This document shows positions 1 to 10,400 of a stretch of DNA of 64,000 bases, piece by piece. This DNA is from Halobaculum gomorrense (lineage in GTDB: Archaea; Halobacteriota; Halobacteria; Halobacteriales; Haloferacaceae). The stretch is taken from the NCBI RefSeq assembly GCF_900129775.1, contig NZ_FQWV01000004.1, positions 124,001 through 188,000 of the forward strand, written 5' to 3'. Under the pieces are notes generated by a model that saw nothing but the letters and a program-made list of their open reading frames with translations, searched no databases and had not been told where the DNA came from. Numbering within the stretch: position 1 is the stretch's first letter; each line of letters begins with the position of its first letter. A program made the position numbers and the translations under genes.

Positions 1-649
1 TCCACTTCGTCGTCGAGTTCCACACGATGTCGGCGCCGTGGTCGATCGGGTTGCACAGCGCCGGCGTGGCGAACGTGTTGTCGACGACGAGCGGGACCGC
101 GCGGTCGTGCGCGATCTCGGCGATCCGCCCGAAGTCGGGCGTGACGAGCGAGGGGTTCGCGACCGTCTCGACGTGGACGAACGCCGTGTCCTCGTCGACG
201 GCGTCCTCGTACGCCGCGTAGTCGGTCGTGTCGACGGTTCGCACCTCGACGCCGCGCCGCGAGCCCATGTGCGCGAGGTAGGCGCTCGTGCCGCCGTACA
301 TGTCGGCGCTGGCGACGACGTTGTCGCCGGTGCGCGCGAGCAGGCTCGTCGCGGTGTCGAGGGCGGCCATCCCAGAGGCGGTGGCGACGGCGTCGACGCC
401 GGCCTCCAGGTCCGCGAGTCGCTCCTCCAGCACCCGCGTCGTCGGATTGGAGATGCGCGTGTACACGTCGCCCTCGCGGTCGAGGGCGTACAGATCGGCA
501 GCGGTGTCGGCGTCGGGGAACGCGTAGGAGGTCGTCTGGTAGATGGGCGGCGCTCGCGCGCCGGTCGCCGAGTCGCCCGTCCAGCCGGTGTGGAGCGCTC
601 GCGTCCGTGCGCCCCACTCGCCCGCCGGCGCGTCGGCGTCGTCGGTCAT
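1..649 (-). CDS. metY: O-acetylhomoserine aminocarboxypropyltransferase (partial)
   Basis: PLP-dependent Cys/Met-metabolism enzyme expected to make homocysteine (or methionine) from O-acetylhomoserine and sulfide or methanethiol. The first ~216 residues are visible; the C-terminal half lies beyond the left edge. Family signs are the N-terminal RALHTG and PPIYQTTSYAF stretches, YTRISNPTTRVLEERLADLE, the PLP-binding VVDNTFATP segment and NSTTKW, where TTK holds the Schiff-base lysine. The ATG at 649 is followed by an acidic N-terminus and the gene diverges from the ABC transporter at 763. Cystathionine gamma-synthase is the main alternative because the two families share these motifs; the N-terminal spacing favours MetY. 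Confidence 0.88.
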   Translation of the reverse strand, partial: MTDDADAPAGEWGARTRALHTGWTGDSATGARAPPIYQTTSYAFPDADTAADLYALDREGDVYTRISNPTTRVLEERLADLEAGVDAVATASGMAALDTATSLLARTGDNVVASADMYGGTSAYLAHMGSRRGVEVRTVDTTDYAAYEDAVDEDTAFVHVETVANPSLVTPDFGRIAEIAHDRAVPLVVDNTFATPALCNPIDHGADIVWNSTTKW

Positions 650-762
650 GTACTACGGGCATATCCACACAAACGGATATGCACGCGAGTTACGGCAACG
701 TCTGCCGGCTGCCGCACGAACTCCCAAAGTCTAAAGCGGAGACCGGCGGAAGCGGGCGGTAT

Positions 763-1752
763 ATGGCCGCCATCGAGTTGGACGGCGTCACGAAGCGATA
801 CGGCGACGTAACGGCCGTCCGCGACCTCAACCTCGCGGTCGAGGAGGGCGAGGTGTTCGGCTTCCTCGGCCCGAACGGGGCGGGGAAGTCGACGACGATC
901 AACATGCTGCTCGACTTCGTGCGTCCCACGAGCGGCACCGTCCGGGTGCTCTCGCGGGACGCGCAGGCGGAGTCGGTCGCGGTCCGCCGCCGGACGGGGG
1001 TCCTCCCCGAGGGGTACGACGTGTACGAGCGGCTCAGCGGCCGCAAACACATCGAGTTCGCGATGCGCTCGAAGGAAGTCGACGGCGACGCAGAGGCGAT
1101 GCTGGAGCGCGTGGGCATCGCCGACGCCGCCGACCGCCGCGCGGGCGGCTACTCCAAGGGGATGCGCCAGCGGCTCGTCCTCGGGATGGCGCTCGTCGGC
1201 GACCCGGACCTGCTCATCCTCGACGAACCCTCCTCCGGACTGGACCCCGCCGGCGCCAAGGAGATGCGCGAGATCGTCCGCAGCGAGGCCGACCGCGGCG
1301 CGACGGTGTTCTTCTCCAGTCACGTCCTCGGGCAGGTGGAGTCGGTGTGCGACCGCGTCGGCATCATGCGCGAGGGGGAACTCGTCGCCGAGGACTCCAT
1401 TGAGGGCCTGCGCGAGGCCGTCGGCGGCGAGGAGCAACTCGTCGTCACCGTCGACGCTGCCAGCGAGGAGGATGTCGAGGCCGTCCGCGCGCTCGCGGGC
1501 GTCTCCTCGGCGGCGACCGACGGCGGCACCGTCACGGTGTCGTGCGAGAGCGACGCGAAGACGCAGGTGATCGGGGCGCTGGAAGACGCCGGGGTCACCG
1601 TGAAGGACTTCACCACCCAGGAGGCGAGCCTGGAGGATCTCTTCCTCACCTACGCGGAGGGCGCTGGCGCCGTCACCGGCACCGGCACCGGGGCAGGTGC
1701 GGGTCGCGGTGACGACAGCACCGCCGCCGCGGACACGGAGGTGCCCGAATGA
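763..1752 (+). CDS. ABC-2 type exporter, ATP-binding subunit
   Basis: Cytoplasmic ATPase of a two-gene ABC exporter, 329 aa. It has Walker A GPNGAGKST near residue 40, signature GGYSKGMRQR, Walker B LLILDEPSSGLDP and the switch histidine in FFSSHVLGQ. A ~100-residue C-terminal extension ends in a Gly/Thr/Ala-rich acidic tail, as in CcmA/NatA-like subunits. The ATG at 763 was preferred to upstream starts because MAAIELDGVTKRYGDV is the normal family N-terminus. Its stop overlaps an ATG (ATGA at 1749-1752), which would normally couple it to the permease, but a 149-bp insertion now separates the two genes. The substrate cannot be told from the sequence. Confidence 0.93.
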   Translation: MAAIELDGVTKRYGDVTAVRDLNLAVEEGEVFGFLGPNGAGKSTTINMLLDFVRPTSGTVRVLSRDAQAESVAVRRRTGVLPEGYDVYERLSGRKHIEFAMRSKEVDGDAEAMLERVGIADAADRRAGGYSKGMRQRLVLGMALVGDPDLLILDEPSSGLDPAGAKEMREIVRSEADRGATVFFSSHVLGQVESVCDRVGIMREGELVAEDSIEGLREAVGGEEQLVVTVDAASEEDVEAVRALAGVSSAATDGGTVTVSCESDAKTQVIGALEDAGVTVKDFTTQEASLEDLFLTYAEGAGAVTGTGTGAGAGRGDDSTAAADTEVPE

Positions 1753-1898
1753 GCTTCGGGAGACGGTCCTGCTCGCTCGCGTCGCTCACGGGTCGCTTCG
1801 CTCCCCGATCGTCACCGAGGTCTCACTCCGTTCGACCTCGTACCGCTCACTTCGCGGGCTGCGACTCCCGTGCTCACACTCACCGGGGGTGGTTCGCG
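1750..1898 (+). repeat. 149-bp insertion between the exporter genes, flanked by TGAGC
   Basis: The stretch between ATPase and permease begins and ends at the same five bases (TGAGC at 1750-1754 and 1899-1903), like a target duplication. It is built of CTCGCTCGCGTCGCTCACGG- and TTCGCTCC-type motifs. An ATG overlapping the ATPase stop opens a 50-codon frame (1749-1901) whose TGA overlaps the permease GTG, so stop/start coupling is kept at both joints. The translated 50 residues look random (Ser/Arg/His-rich), which favours an inserted noncoding element over a gene. Similar CGCTC-rich sequence fills 2753-3099. Confidence 0.5.
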
Positions 1899-2752
1899 TG
1901 AGCGTCGAGGCCGTCGCGCGAAAAGACTTCCAAGACGCCGTCCGTTCGCGGTGGCTGCTGGGGCTGACGGCGTTCTTCGTCCTGCTCGTCTCAGTCGTCG
2001 TGTACTTCGTGCGCCCGGGACCGGGACAGACGATCCCTACGAGCGCGCTGCTGGGTTCGTTCCTCGTCCGCGACGCGCTCGTCACGACGCTTATCCCGCT
2101 CATCGCGCTGGTCGTCTCGTACAACGCCGTCGTCGGCGAGCGCGAGACGGGGTCGCTGAAGCTGCTGCTGGCGCTGCCGCACTCCCGGTCGGACGTGGTG
2201 TTCGGAAAGGTCGCCGGCCGCGCGGGCGCCATCGCGGTGCCCGTCTCGGTGGGATTCCTACTCCCCGCGCTGGTGGCGGCGATCGGTCCCCTGTCGCTAC
2301 AGATCGGGACGTTCCTCGGCTACATCCTGCTGACGCTGCTGCTGTCGTCGGCGTTCGTCGCCATCGCGGTCGGCTTCTCGGCGGCGGTGTCGTCGAACCG
2401 CCTCGCGATCGGCGGCGCGGTCGGGCTGTACTTCCTGTTCGTCCCGCTGTGGGGGGCGATCCAGTTCCCGCTGCGGCTGTACCTCGGCACCGGCGGCGCT
2501 CCGGGGTGGCTCCCGCTGTCGGGGACTGAGCTGCTGCGGCTGCTCCGGCTGCTCAACCCCACCGGCTCGTTCAAGATCGTCGCCGGCGAGTGGGTGAGCA
2601 CGACGCTGTTCGCCGCCGGACAGGCGAGCGTCGAGGGCGGCGCCGGGCAGTACGCGACGGCCATGGAGATCGCGGCGTTCGCGATGCTCGCGGCGTGGCT
2701 GCTCGTGCCGCCGCTGCTCGGGCTGTGGCGGTTCGAGGGCGCCGATCTGTAA
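1898..2752 (+). CDS. ABC-2 type exporter, membrane permease
   Basis: Integral membrane partner of the ATPase at 763, 284 aa. It begins SVEAVARKDFQDAVRSRW, a cytoplasmic N-terminus typical of NosY/ABC-2 permeases, and has about six hydrophobic segments (near residues 18-35, 55-75, 100-125, 130-160, 165-190 and 260-280). The VVGERETGSLKLLLALPHSR loop is the family signature that docks on the ATPase. The GTG at 1898 is chosen because an in-frame start further upstream would run through the low-complexity insertion. The transported molecule is unknown. Confidence 0.88.
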   Translation: MSVEAVARKDFQDAVRSRWLLGLTAFFVLLVSVVVYFVRPGPGQTIPTSALLGSFLVRDALVTTLIPLIALVVSYNAVVGERETGSLKLLLALPHSRSDVVFGKVAGRAGAIAVPVSVGFLLPALVAAIGPLSLQIGTFLGYILLTLLLSSAFVAIAVGFSAAVSSNRLAIGGAVGLYFLFVPLWGAIQFPLRLYLGTGGAPGWLPLSGTELLRLLRLLNPTGSFKIVAGEWVSTTLFAAGQASVEGGAGQYATAMEIAAFAMLAAWLLVPPLLGLWRFEGADL

Positions 2753-3099
2753 ACTATCAATCACCTGTCTGCTCTCTCGATTTCTCCGTTTCGCCGGTTC
2801 CCGGCGGCATCGGGGTTTCTGGCTCGCCGACCGAGAAAGCCCCCTTTCATTTCCACCCACCACGACCGCACAGCGACCACAACCTCCCCAGCCGATTCAC
2901 TCATTGCTCACTCCGTTCGCTCCTCGTTCATCCCTCGCGCGCGTCCGACGGGCACTACACGGGATCTCCGGTCCCGTGAGGTCACACTCGCTTCGCTCAC
3001 GGCTCATCTCGTTCGCCGTTCGCTATCGCGGTCTCATAGAATGAGACCGCGCACCGCTCGCGTGACTGGAGGCCCGCCGCCGCGCGCCTCCGCCGTCCT
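2753..3099. other. Noncoding stretch with CGCTC-rich sequence and a perfect hairpin
   Basis: No credible gene lies here between two convergent genes. The right half repeats motifs such as CACTCGCTTCGCTCACGG and TCTCGTTCGCCGTTCGC, the same style as the insertion at 1750-1898. At 3027-3051 an 11-bp perfect stem (CGCGGTCTCAT / ATGAGACCGCG) closes a 3-base AGA loop. It could terminate transcription or be part of a small repeat; nothing else recognisable is seen. Confidence 0.6.
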
Positions 3100-5397
<2,298 letters not shown>

Positions 5398-5418
5398 GAA
5401 CCATTCCTCTCGCTCCCC

Positions 5419-7458
5419 ATGACTCACACTGGGGGCACCCGAGAGACCGGATCGGGCCCGAGAAGCGCGTTCCGTGCCAAGATCGACGAAATAATTAGAT
5501 ACACGCCGTCGGGAGACACGATCCCCGACGAGCAATGGCGCACGCGCCACCGCACCATCCTGATCGCGCTGGTCGCGCACGTCCCGTTCCTGACGGCGAT
5601 GGGGTTGTACGAGGGCACCGAGTCGCTCGTCACCGGCGCGACGATCCCGGGGACGCCAACCTGGATGGTGGCCCTGCAGGTCGTGGTCCTCGGGGGGCTG
5701 GCGGCGCTGTCGAACTGGTCGCGATTCGACCGGCGGACCCAGACGGCGCTGTCGTCGCTCGGGCTGATGGCAAGTTCGGGCTTTCTCGTCCGGTTCTCCG
5801 GCGGGTACATCGAGGCGCACTTCCACTTCTTCGTCGTCATGGCGGTCGTCGCCCTGTACGAGGACTGGGTGCCGTTCGCGCTCGGGCTCGTGTACGTGTC
5901 GGGCAGTCACGTCGTGTTCTCGATGATCGACCCGACGACCGTCTACAACCACCAGGCGGCGATCCAGAACCCCTGGGTGTGGGCGGGGATCCACGCGGCG
6001 TTCATCCTCATGCTCGCGGCGGCGCTCATGCGCAACTGGTTCTCGATCGAGCGCTCGCGCGAGGAGGCGGCCGAGCGGATGGCCGCGGTCGAACGGCAGC
6101 AGTCGCAGGTCCGCGACGCCGAGGAGGCGATGGCCGAGGCGCGCGAGCGCCGCGAGGAGGTCGAGCGACTCAACGAGGTGCTCGAGGCGAAGGCCGACGC
6201 CTACAGCGCGACGATGGCGCGTGCGGCCGACGGCGAGTTGACCGTCCGCATCGACGACGACGCCGAGAGCGAGGCGATGGCCGAGATCGCCGCCGCGTTC
6301 AACGAAATGATGGACGACATCGAATCGGCCGTCCGCGAAATCAAGGCCGTCTCGCGGCGGGTCGGAGAGGCGAGCGAGGAGGCCTCGACCGGCGTCGTCG
6401 AGGCAACGCGCGCCAGCGACCGGATGAGCGAGTCGGTCGACGGCATCGCCGATGACGCGGCCGAACAGCGCGGCCTGCTGGAGGAGGTCGCCGGCGAGAT
6501 GAACACGCTCTCGGCGACCATCGAGGAGGTGGCCTCCTCGGCGGAATCCGTGGCGGAGACCTCGCGGGAGACCGCCCGCGTTGCCGAATCCAGCGAGGAC
6601 GCCGCCACCGACGCGATCGAGCACATGGACGAGGTCGAGGAGACGATCGACTCCACCGTCGAGAACGTCCAGTCGCTCGACGAGCAGATGAACGAGATCG
6701 GCGAGATCGTCGACCTCATCGGCGACATCGCGGACCAGACGAACCTGCTCGCGCTCAACGCCAGCATCGAGGCCGCCCGCGCGGGCCACGGCGGCGACAG
6801 CAACGGCTTCACCGTCGTCGCCGACGAGGTGAAACAGCTCGCCGAGGAGACGCGGGAGGCCGCCACCGAGATCGAGGCGCTCATCGAGCGGACGCAGTCG
6901 CGGACCGACGCGACGGTGAGCGAGGTCCGCGAGGCGGAGGCGTCCATCCGCGAGGGCGCGACGGCCGTCGAAGAGGTGTCCGACGCGCTGTCGACGGTCG
7001 CGGACAACACCGAGGAGACCAACCACGGAGTCCAGGAGATCAGCGACGCGACCGAAGACCAGGCCGCCAGCACCGAGGAGGCGGTCGCGATGATCGAACC
7101 GGTGACGGAGATCAGCCGACAGACGGCCGAGGACGCGGAGTCGACCGCCGAAACCGCCGGCGATCAGGCGGAGTCGATGGCGGCCGTCTCCGCCGAGACG
7201 GACGCGCTGTCGACGCAGGCGACGCACCTCCAAGACCTGCTTCGAGCGTTCGACGTGTCCGACGGCGACGAGGCGCCCGGAGATGGCGGGACCGACGCCG
7301 CCGGCTCCGCCGCCGCGGGCGGCGACTCGACCGCGGCCGTCGCGCTGGAGGACGGCGGCGTGACCCCGGAAGAGGAGCGTGAGGGGGCGGCGTTCGACTT
7401 CGGGTCGGCGACGACATCCGACACGGAGGAGCGGTCGGGCTCGGAGTCGGAGCGGTAG
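5419..7458 (+). CDS. Membrane-bound methyl-accepting transducer, Htr8-like
   Basis: Taxis receptor, 679 aa. The N-terminal ~200 residues form about six membrane helices and contain GGYIEAHFHFFVVMAVVALYEDW, the His-rich membrane segment seen in Htr8-type aerotaxis transducers. A coiled coil and HAMP-like linker (~210-300) lead to the cytoplasmic signalling domain, whose hairpin tip NLLALNASIEAARAG...GFTVVADEVKQLAEE contacts CheW/CheA. Glu/Gln pairs in the flanking helices are candidate methylation sites. The C-terminal ~70 residues are Gly/Asp-rich and probably disordered. Oxygen sensing is inferred from the membrane domain and was not tested; the ligand could differ. No other che or fla genes are nearby. 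Confidence 0.9.
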   Translation: MTHTGGTRETGSGPRSAFRAKIDEIIRYTPSGDTIPDEQWRTRHRTILIALVAHVPFLTAMGLYEGTESLVTGATIPGTPTWMVALQVVVLGGLAALSNWSRFDRRTQTALSSLGLMASSGFLVRFSGGYIEAHFHFFVVMAVVALYEDWVPFALGLVYVSGSHVVFSMIDPTTVYNHQAAIQNPWVWAGIHAAFILMLAAALMRNWFSIERSREEAAERMAAVERQQSQVRDAEEAMAEARERREEVERLNEVLEAKADAYSATMARAADGELTVRIDDDAESEAMAEIAAAFNEMMDDIESAVREIKAVSRRVGEASEEASTGVVEATRASDRMSESVDGIADDAAEQRGLLEEVAGEMNTLSATIEEVASSAESVAETSRETARVAESSEDAATDAIEHMDEVEETIDSTVENVQSLDEQMNEIGEIVDLIGDIADQTNLLALNASIEAARAGHGGDSNGFTVVADEVKQLAEETREAATEIEALIERTQSRTDATVSEVREAEASIREGATAVEEVSDALSTVADNTEETNHGVQEISDATEDQAASTEEAVAMIEPVTEISRQTAEDAESTAETAGDQAESMAAVSAETDALSTQATHLQDLLRAFDVSDGDEAPGDGGTDAAGSAAAGGDSTAAVALEDGGVTPEEEREGAAFDFGSATTSDTEERSGSESER

Positions 7459-7489
7459 GCGCGCCCGTCGAGTCGGACGCCGTCCGCCG

Positions 7490-8161
7490 CTACTCCTCGT
7501 CGCCGTCCCCCGCGCCGCCGCCGACGAGGATCCCCTCGCTTTCGAACAGGTCGGCCAGCTCGAACATCGACTCGACGACCGCGTCGCAGGACGGCTCGAC
7601 CGCCGGCTTCGGCTCGTAGCCGACCGCCAGGCCCGCCACCTCCAGCATCGGGAGGTCGTTCGCGCCGTCGCCGACGGCGACCGTTCTGGTCATCGGAACG
7701 CCCTGCTCGTCGGCGACGCGCGCCAGTTGCTCGTCTTTCGTTCCCTCGATGAGCGGTCCCTCCACCCCGCCGGTGAGGCGACCGCCCTCGACCGGGAGGC
7801 GGTTGGCGACGACCTCGTCCACCTCCGCGCCGGCCCGCTCCAGCGCGGCGGCGACGCCGCGCTCGAAGCCACCGGTGAAGATGGCGACGTAGTGGCCGCG
7901 CTCGCGCAGGCGTTCGATCACGTCGGCGGCCCCCTCGCGGAGTTCGACCCGATTCCACGCCCGCTGTGCTTCCGCTTCTTCCAGGTGCTCCAGCAGCCCG
8001 GCCCGCTCGCGCAGGCTCTCGGCGTAGCTGAGCTCGTCGTTCATCGCCCGCGCGGTGATGTCGGCCATCTCGTCGGCGACGCCACAGCGCTCGCCCAGCA
8101 GCACCGTCATCTCCGAGTCCGAGAGCGTCCCGTCGAAATCGAACGCCACGAGTCGAGTCAT
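7490..8161 (-). CDS. serB: Phosphoserine phosphatase
   Basis: HAD-superfamily phosphatase for the last step of serine synthesis, 223 aa. Motif I is FDFDGTLSDSE, with the nucleophilic and acid/base Asp at 8 and 10; motif II is FTGGF; motif III/IV is KDEQ...VAVGDGANDLPML. The cap region holds a conserved Glu/Arg-rich helix. The acidic Gly-rich tail (VGGGAGDGDEE) is probably disordered. It diverges from serA (3-phosphoglycerate dehydrogenase) 200 bp away, so two enzymes of the same pathway sit head to head and may share regulation. Confidence 0.93.
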   Translation of the reverse strand: MTRLVAFDFDGTLSDSEMTVLLGERCGVADEMADITARAMNDELSYAESLRERAGLLEHLEEAEAQRAWNRVELREGAADVIERLRERGHYVAIFTGGFERGVAAALERAGAEVDEVVANRLPVEGGRLTGGVEGPLIEGTKDEQLARVADEQGVPMTRTVAVGDGANDLPMLEVAGLAVGYEPKPAVEPSCDAVVESMFELADLFESEGILVGGGAGDGDEE

Positions 8162-8333
8162 GCGCCCCCGTTGGCGCGCCCGGGGTTCAACTCCTGCGGT
8201 TCGCGCAGCCCCGCGGCGACCCGGCCCTCGGCCGAGTGACGCACGAATGTGGTTCTTCCAGTCGAAACGGAGGGGTTACATAACCACACGCGTGGATCGA
8301 TCTGTCGGGCGAGTACGGCCGACGTGGAAAGTC

Positions 8334-8339
8334 TTTACC
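8334..8339 (+). promoter_or_regulatory. TATA-like box of serA
   Basis: TTTACC is centred ~27 bp before the ATG at 8363, consistent with a leaderless serA transcript. Confidence 0.55.
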
Positions 8340-8362
8340 CCGCGCCGTTACTCCGGTCGCGC

Positions 8363-9961
8363 ATGAAAGTACTCGTCACGGATCCCATCGCGGACGCGGG
8401 GCTGGAAACGCTCCGAGACGCCGGCCACGAGGTGCAGACGGCCTACGACATCGAGGGCGACGCGCTGTTGGACGCCGTCGCCGACGCGAACGCCCTGATC
8501 ATCCGCTCCGGGACGGAGGTGACCGCCGAGGTGTTCGAGGCGGCGCCTGACCTCCGGATCGTCGGTCGGGCGGGCATCGGCGTCGACAACATCGACATCG
8601 AGGCGGCGACCGACCACGGCGTCGTCGTCGCGAACGCTCCCGAGGGGAACGTCCGCGCCGCCGCCGAGCACACCGTCGCGATGACGTTCGCGGTCGCGCG
8701 CGACATCCCGCAGGCTCACAGCCGCCTGAAAGACGGCGAGTGGGCGAAGGGGGACTACCTCGGGCGCGAGGTGAACAACAAAACGCTCGGCATCGTCGGT
8801 CTCGGACGCGTCGGCCAGGAGGTCGCCAAGCGGCTCGACTCGCTGGGGATGGACCTGGTCGTCTACGACCCGTACATCAACGAGGAGCGCGCTGCGCAGT
8901 TCGGCGCCGAGCTCGTCGACGACCTCGACGACTGCCTCGCACGCGCCGACTTCGTCACCATCCACACGCCCCTACTCCCCGAGACGGAGGGGATGATCGG
9001 CGCCGAGGAGCTGGAGACGATGGGCGACGCCTACCTGATCAACTGCGCGCGCGGCGGCATCGTCGACGAGCCCGCCCTCGCGGAGGCCGTCGAGCACGGC
9101 CCGGTCGCTGGCGCGGCGCTGGACGTGTTCGCCGAGGAGCCGCTCCCCGCGGACTCCCCGCTGCTCGACGTGGACGATGTCATCGTCACGCCGCACCTCG
9201 GCGCGAGCACGGAGGCCGCCCAGGAGAACGTCGCCGTCGACACCGCAAAGCAGGTCCTCGCGGCGTTCAACGACGAGCCGGTCGTAAACGCGCTCAACGC
9301 CCCCTCGGTCGACGAGTCGGCGTTCCCGCGCATCGAGCCGTACCTCGACGTGGCCGACACCGCCGGGAAGATCGCCGCCCAACTGCTGGGCGAGCGCATC
9401 TCCGGCGTCGAGGTCCACTACGAGGGCGACATCGCGAACGAGCAAGTCGACCTGGTCACCGCGAGCGCCCTGAAAGGCGTGTTCTCGCCGCTGGAGTACG
9501 AGGTGAACGCGGTTAACGCCCCGCAGCTCGCCGAGGACCGCGGCATCGAGGTGACCGAGAGCAAGACGCGGCAGGCCGAGGACTTCCAGAGCCTCGTCAC
9601 GGTGACCGTCAAAGACGGCGATACGGAGCTGTCGGTCTGCGGCACCCTGTTCGCCGGCGACGATCCCCGGATCGTCCGCATCGACGGCTACCGGGTCGAC
9701 GCGCGCCCGTACGGCCAGATGCTCGTCGCGCGCAACCGCGACGAGCCGGGCGTCATCGGCCTCATCGGCACCGTGCTCGGCGACGCCGGCGTCAACATCG
9801 CCGGGATGTTCAACGCCCGCGAGACGATCGGCGGCGAGGCGCTGACGGTGTACAACCTCGACGACCGGCTCCCCGACGACGCCGTCGAGCGACTCCTCGC
9901 CGACGACCGGATCATCTCCGTCGACCGGATCGTCCTCGACGGCGCCGACAGCAAGCGCTGA
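8363..9961 (+). CDS. serA: D-3-phosphoglycerate dehydrogenase
   Basis: Oxidises 3-phosphoglycerate with NAD+, the committed step of serine synthesis. The 532-aa form has the catalytic/NAD domain ([15 protein letters not shown] nucleotide loop, [12 protein letters not shown], catalytic His in TPHLGAST), an intervening allosteric-substrate-binding domain, and a C-terminal ACT domain ([30 protein letters not shown]) that normally binds serine for feedback inhibition. The ATG at 8363 fits both the family N-terminus ([15 protein letters not shown]) and the TATA-like box spacing. A T6 run follows the stop. Confidence 0.97.
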   Translation: MKVLVTDPIADAGLETLRDAGHEVQTAYDIEGDALLDAVADANALIIRSGTEVTAEVFEAAPDLRIVGRAGIGVDNIDIEAATDHGVVVANAPEGNVRAAAEHTVAMTFAVARDIPQAHSRLKDGEWAKGDYLGREVNNKTLGIVGLGRVGQEVAKRLDSLGMDLVVYDPYINEERAAQFGAELVDDLDDCLARADFVTIHTPLLPETEGMIGAEELETMGDAYLINCARGGIVDEPALAEAVEHGPVAGAALDVFAEEPLPADSPLLDVDDVIVTPHLGASTEAAQENVAVDTAKQVLAAFNDEPVVNALNAPSVDESAFPRIEPYLDVADTAGKIAAQLLGERISGVEVHYEGDIANEQVDLVTASALKGVFSPLEYEVNAVNAPQLAEDRGIEVTESKTRQAEDFQSLVTVTVKDGDTELSVCGTLFAGDDPRIVRIDGYRVDARPYGQMLVARNRDEPGVIGLIGTVLGDAGVNIAGMFNARETIGGEALTVYNLDDRLPDDAVERLLADDRIISVDRIVLDGADSKR

Positions 9962-9982
9962 AACGCCCGACTGCGCCGACGG

Positions 9983-9988
9983 TTTTTT
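9983..9988 (+). terminator. T-run terminator after serA
   Basis: Six T residues 22 bases past the serA stop, after a GC-rich stretch, match the oligo-T signals that end transcription in archaea. No strong hairpin precedes it. Confidence 0.45.
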
Positions 9989-10033
9989 AGCTTCTCTGCC
10001 GCCGGTGGGTTCCGGTCCCAGCGCGCTCGCGAG

Positions 10034-10288
10034 TCACGTCCGGCGGAGCTTGTCGATGAGCCGCGCGACCATCGACCGCCGCACATCGCCGTCGCCGCGC
10101 GCAGCGTCGAGCAGCGTCTCGTAGCGCTCGACGATCCGTTCGCGCTCGCGCCTCCGCTCGGCCAGCCGCTCGCGAAGGCGTTCGTTCTCCCGTCGCAGCC
10201 GCGTCACCACCAGCGGCCGTGCGCGCTCGTCGTCTCGGTCGTGCCCGCTTGCGCTGTCGCTGCCGCGGGCCGCACGCTCATCCCCCAT
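10034..10288 (-). CDS. Small coiled-coil haloarchaeal protein
   Basis: 84 aa. After an acidic, Ser-rich N-terminus of ~25 residues it is almost entirely charged heptads (VTRLRRENERLRERLAERRR) predicted to form one long coiled coil, followed by a short helix ending KLRRT. I do not recognise a family. The ATG at 10288 was chosen because the upstream extension of the frame is Arg/Ser-rich and unlike a protein. It lies convergent to serA and downstream of thrC, with which it may be cotranscribed (112-bp gap). It may be a dimerising or nucleic-acid-bound accessory protein, but no function can be assigned. Confidence 0.6.
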   Translation of the reverse strand: MGDERAARGSDSASGHDRDDERARPLVVTRLRRENERLRERLAERRRERERIVERYETLLDAARGDGDVRRSMVARLIDKLRRT

Positions 10289-10400
10289 GCTACACCGTAC
10301 CGCGCGAAGCCGCAAAAAGTCTCGTCGGACGGACAGGTGACCGATCCCGTTCGCGACCGCCGCGACTCGCCCGCGCGCCCACCGTCGGTGTGGGCTCGGC

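Noticed and set aside
8165-8200. tRNA-like GGTTCAACTCC (T-arm pattern) upstream of serA
   Set aside because: No acceptor stem, D-arm or anticodon stem can be drawn around it.
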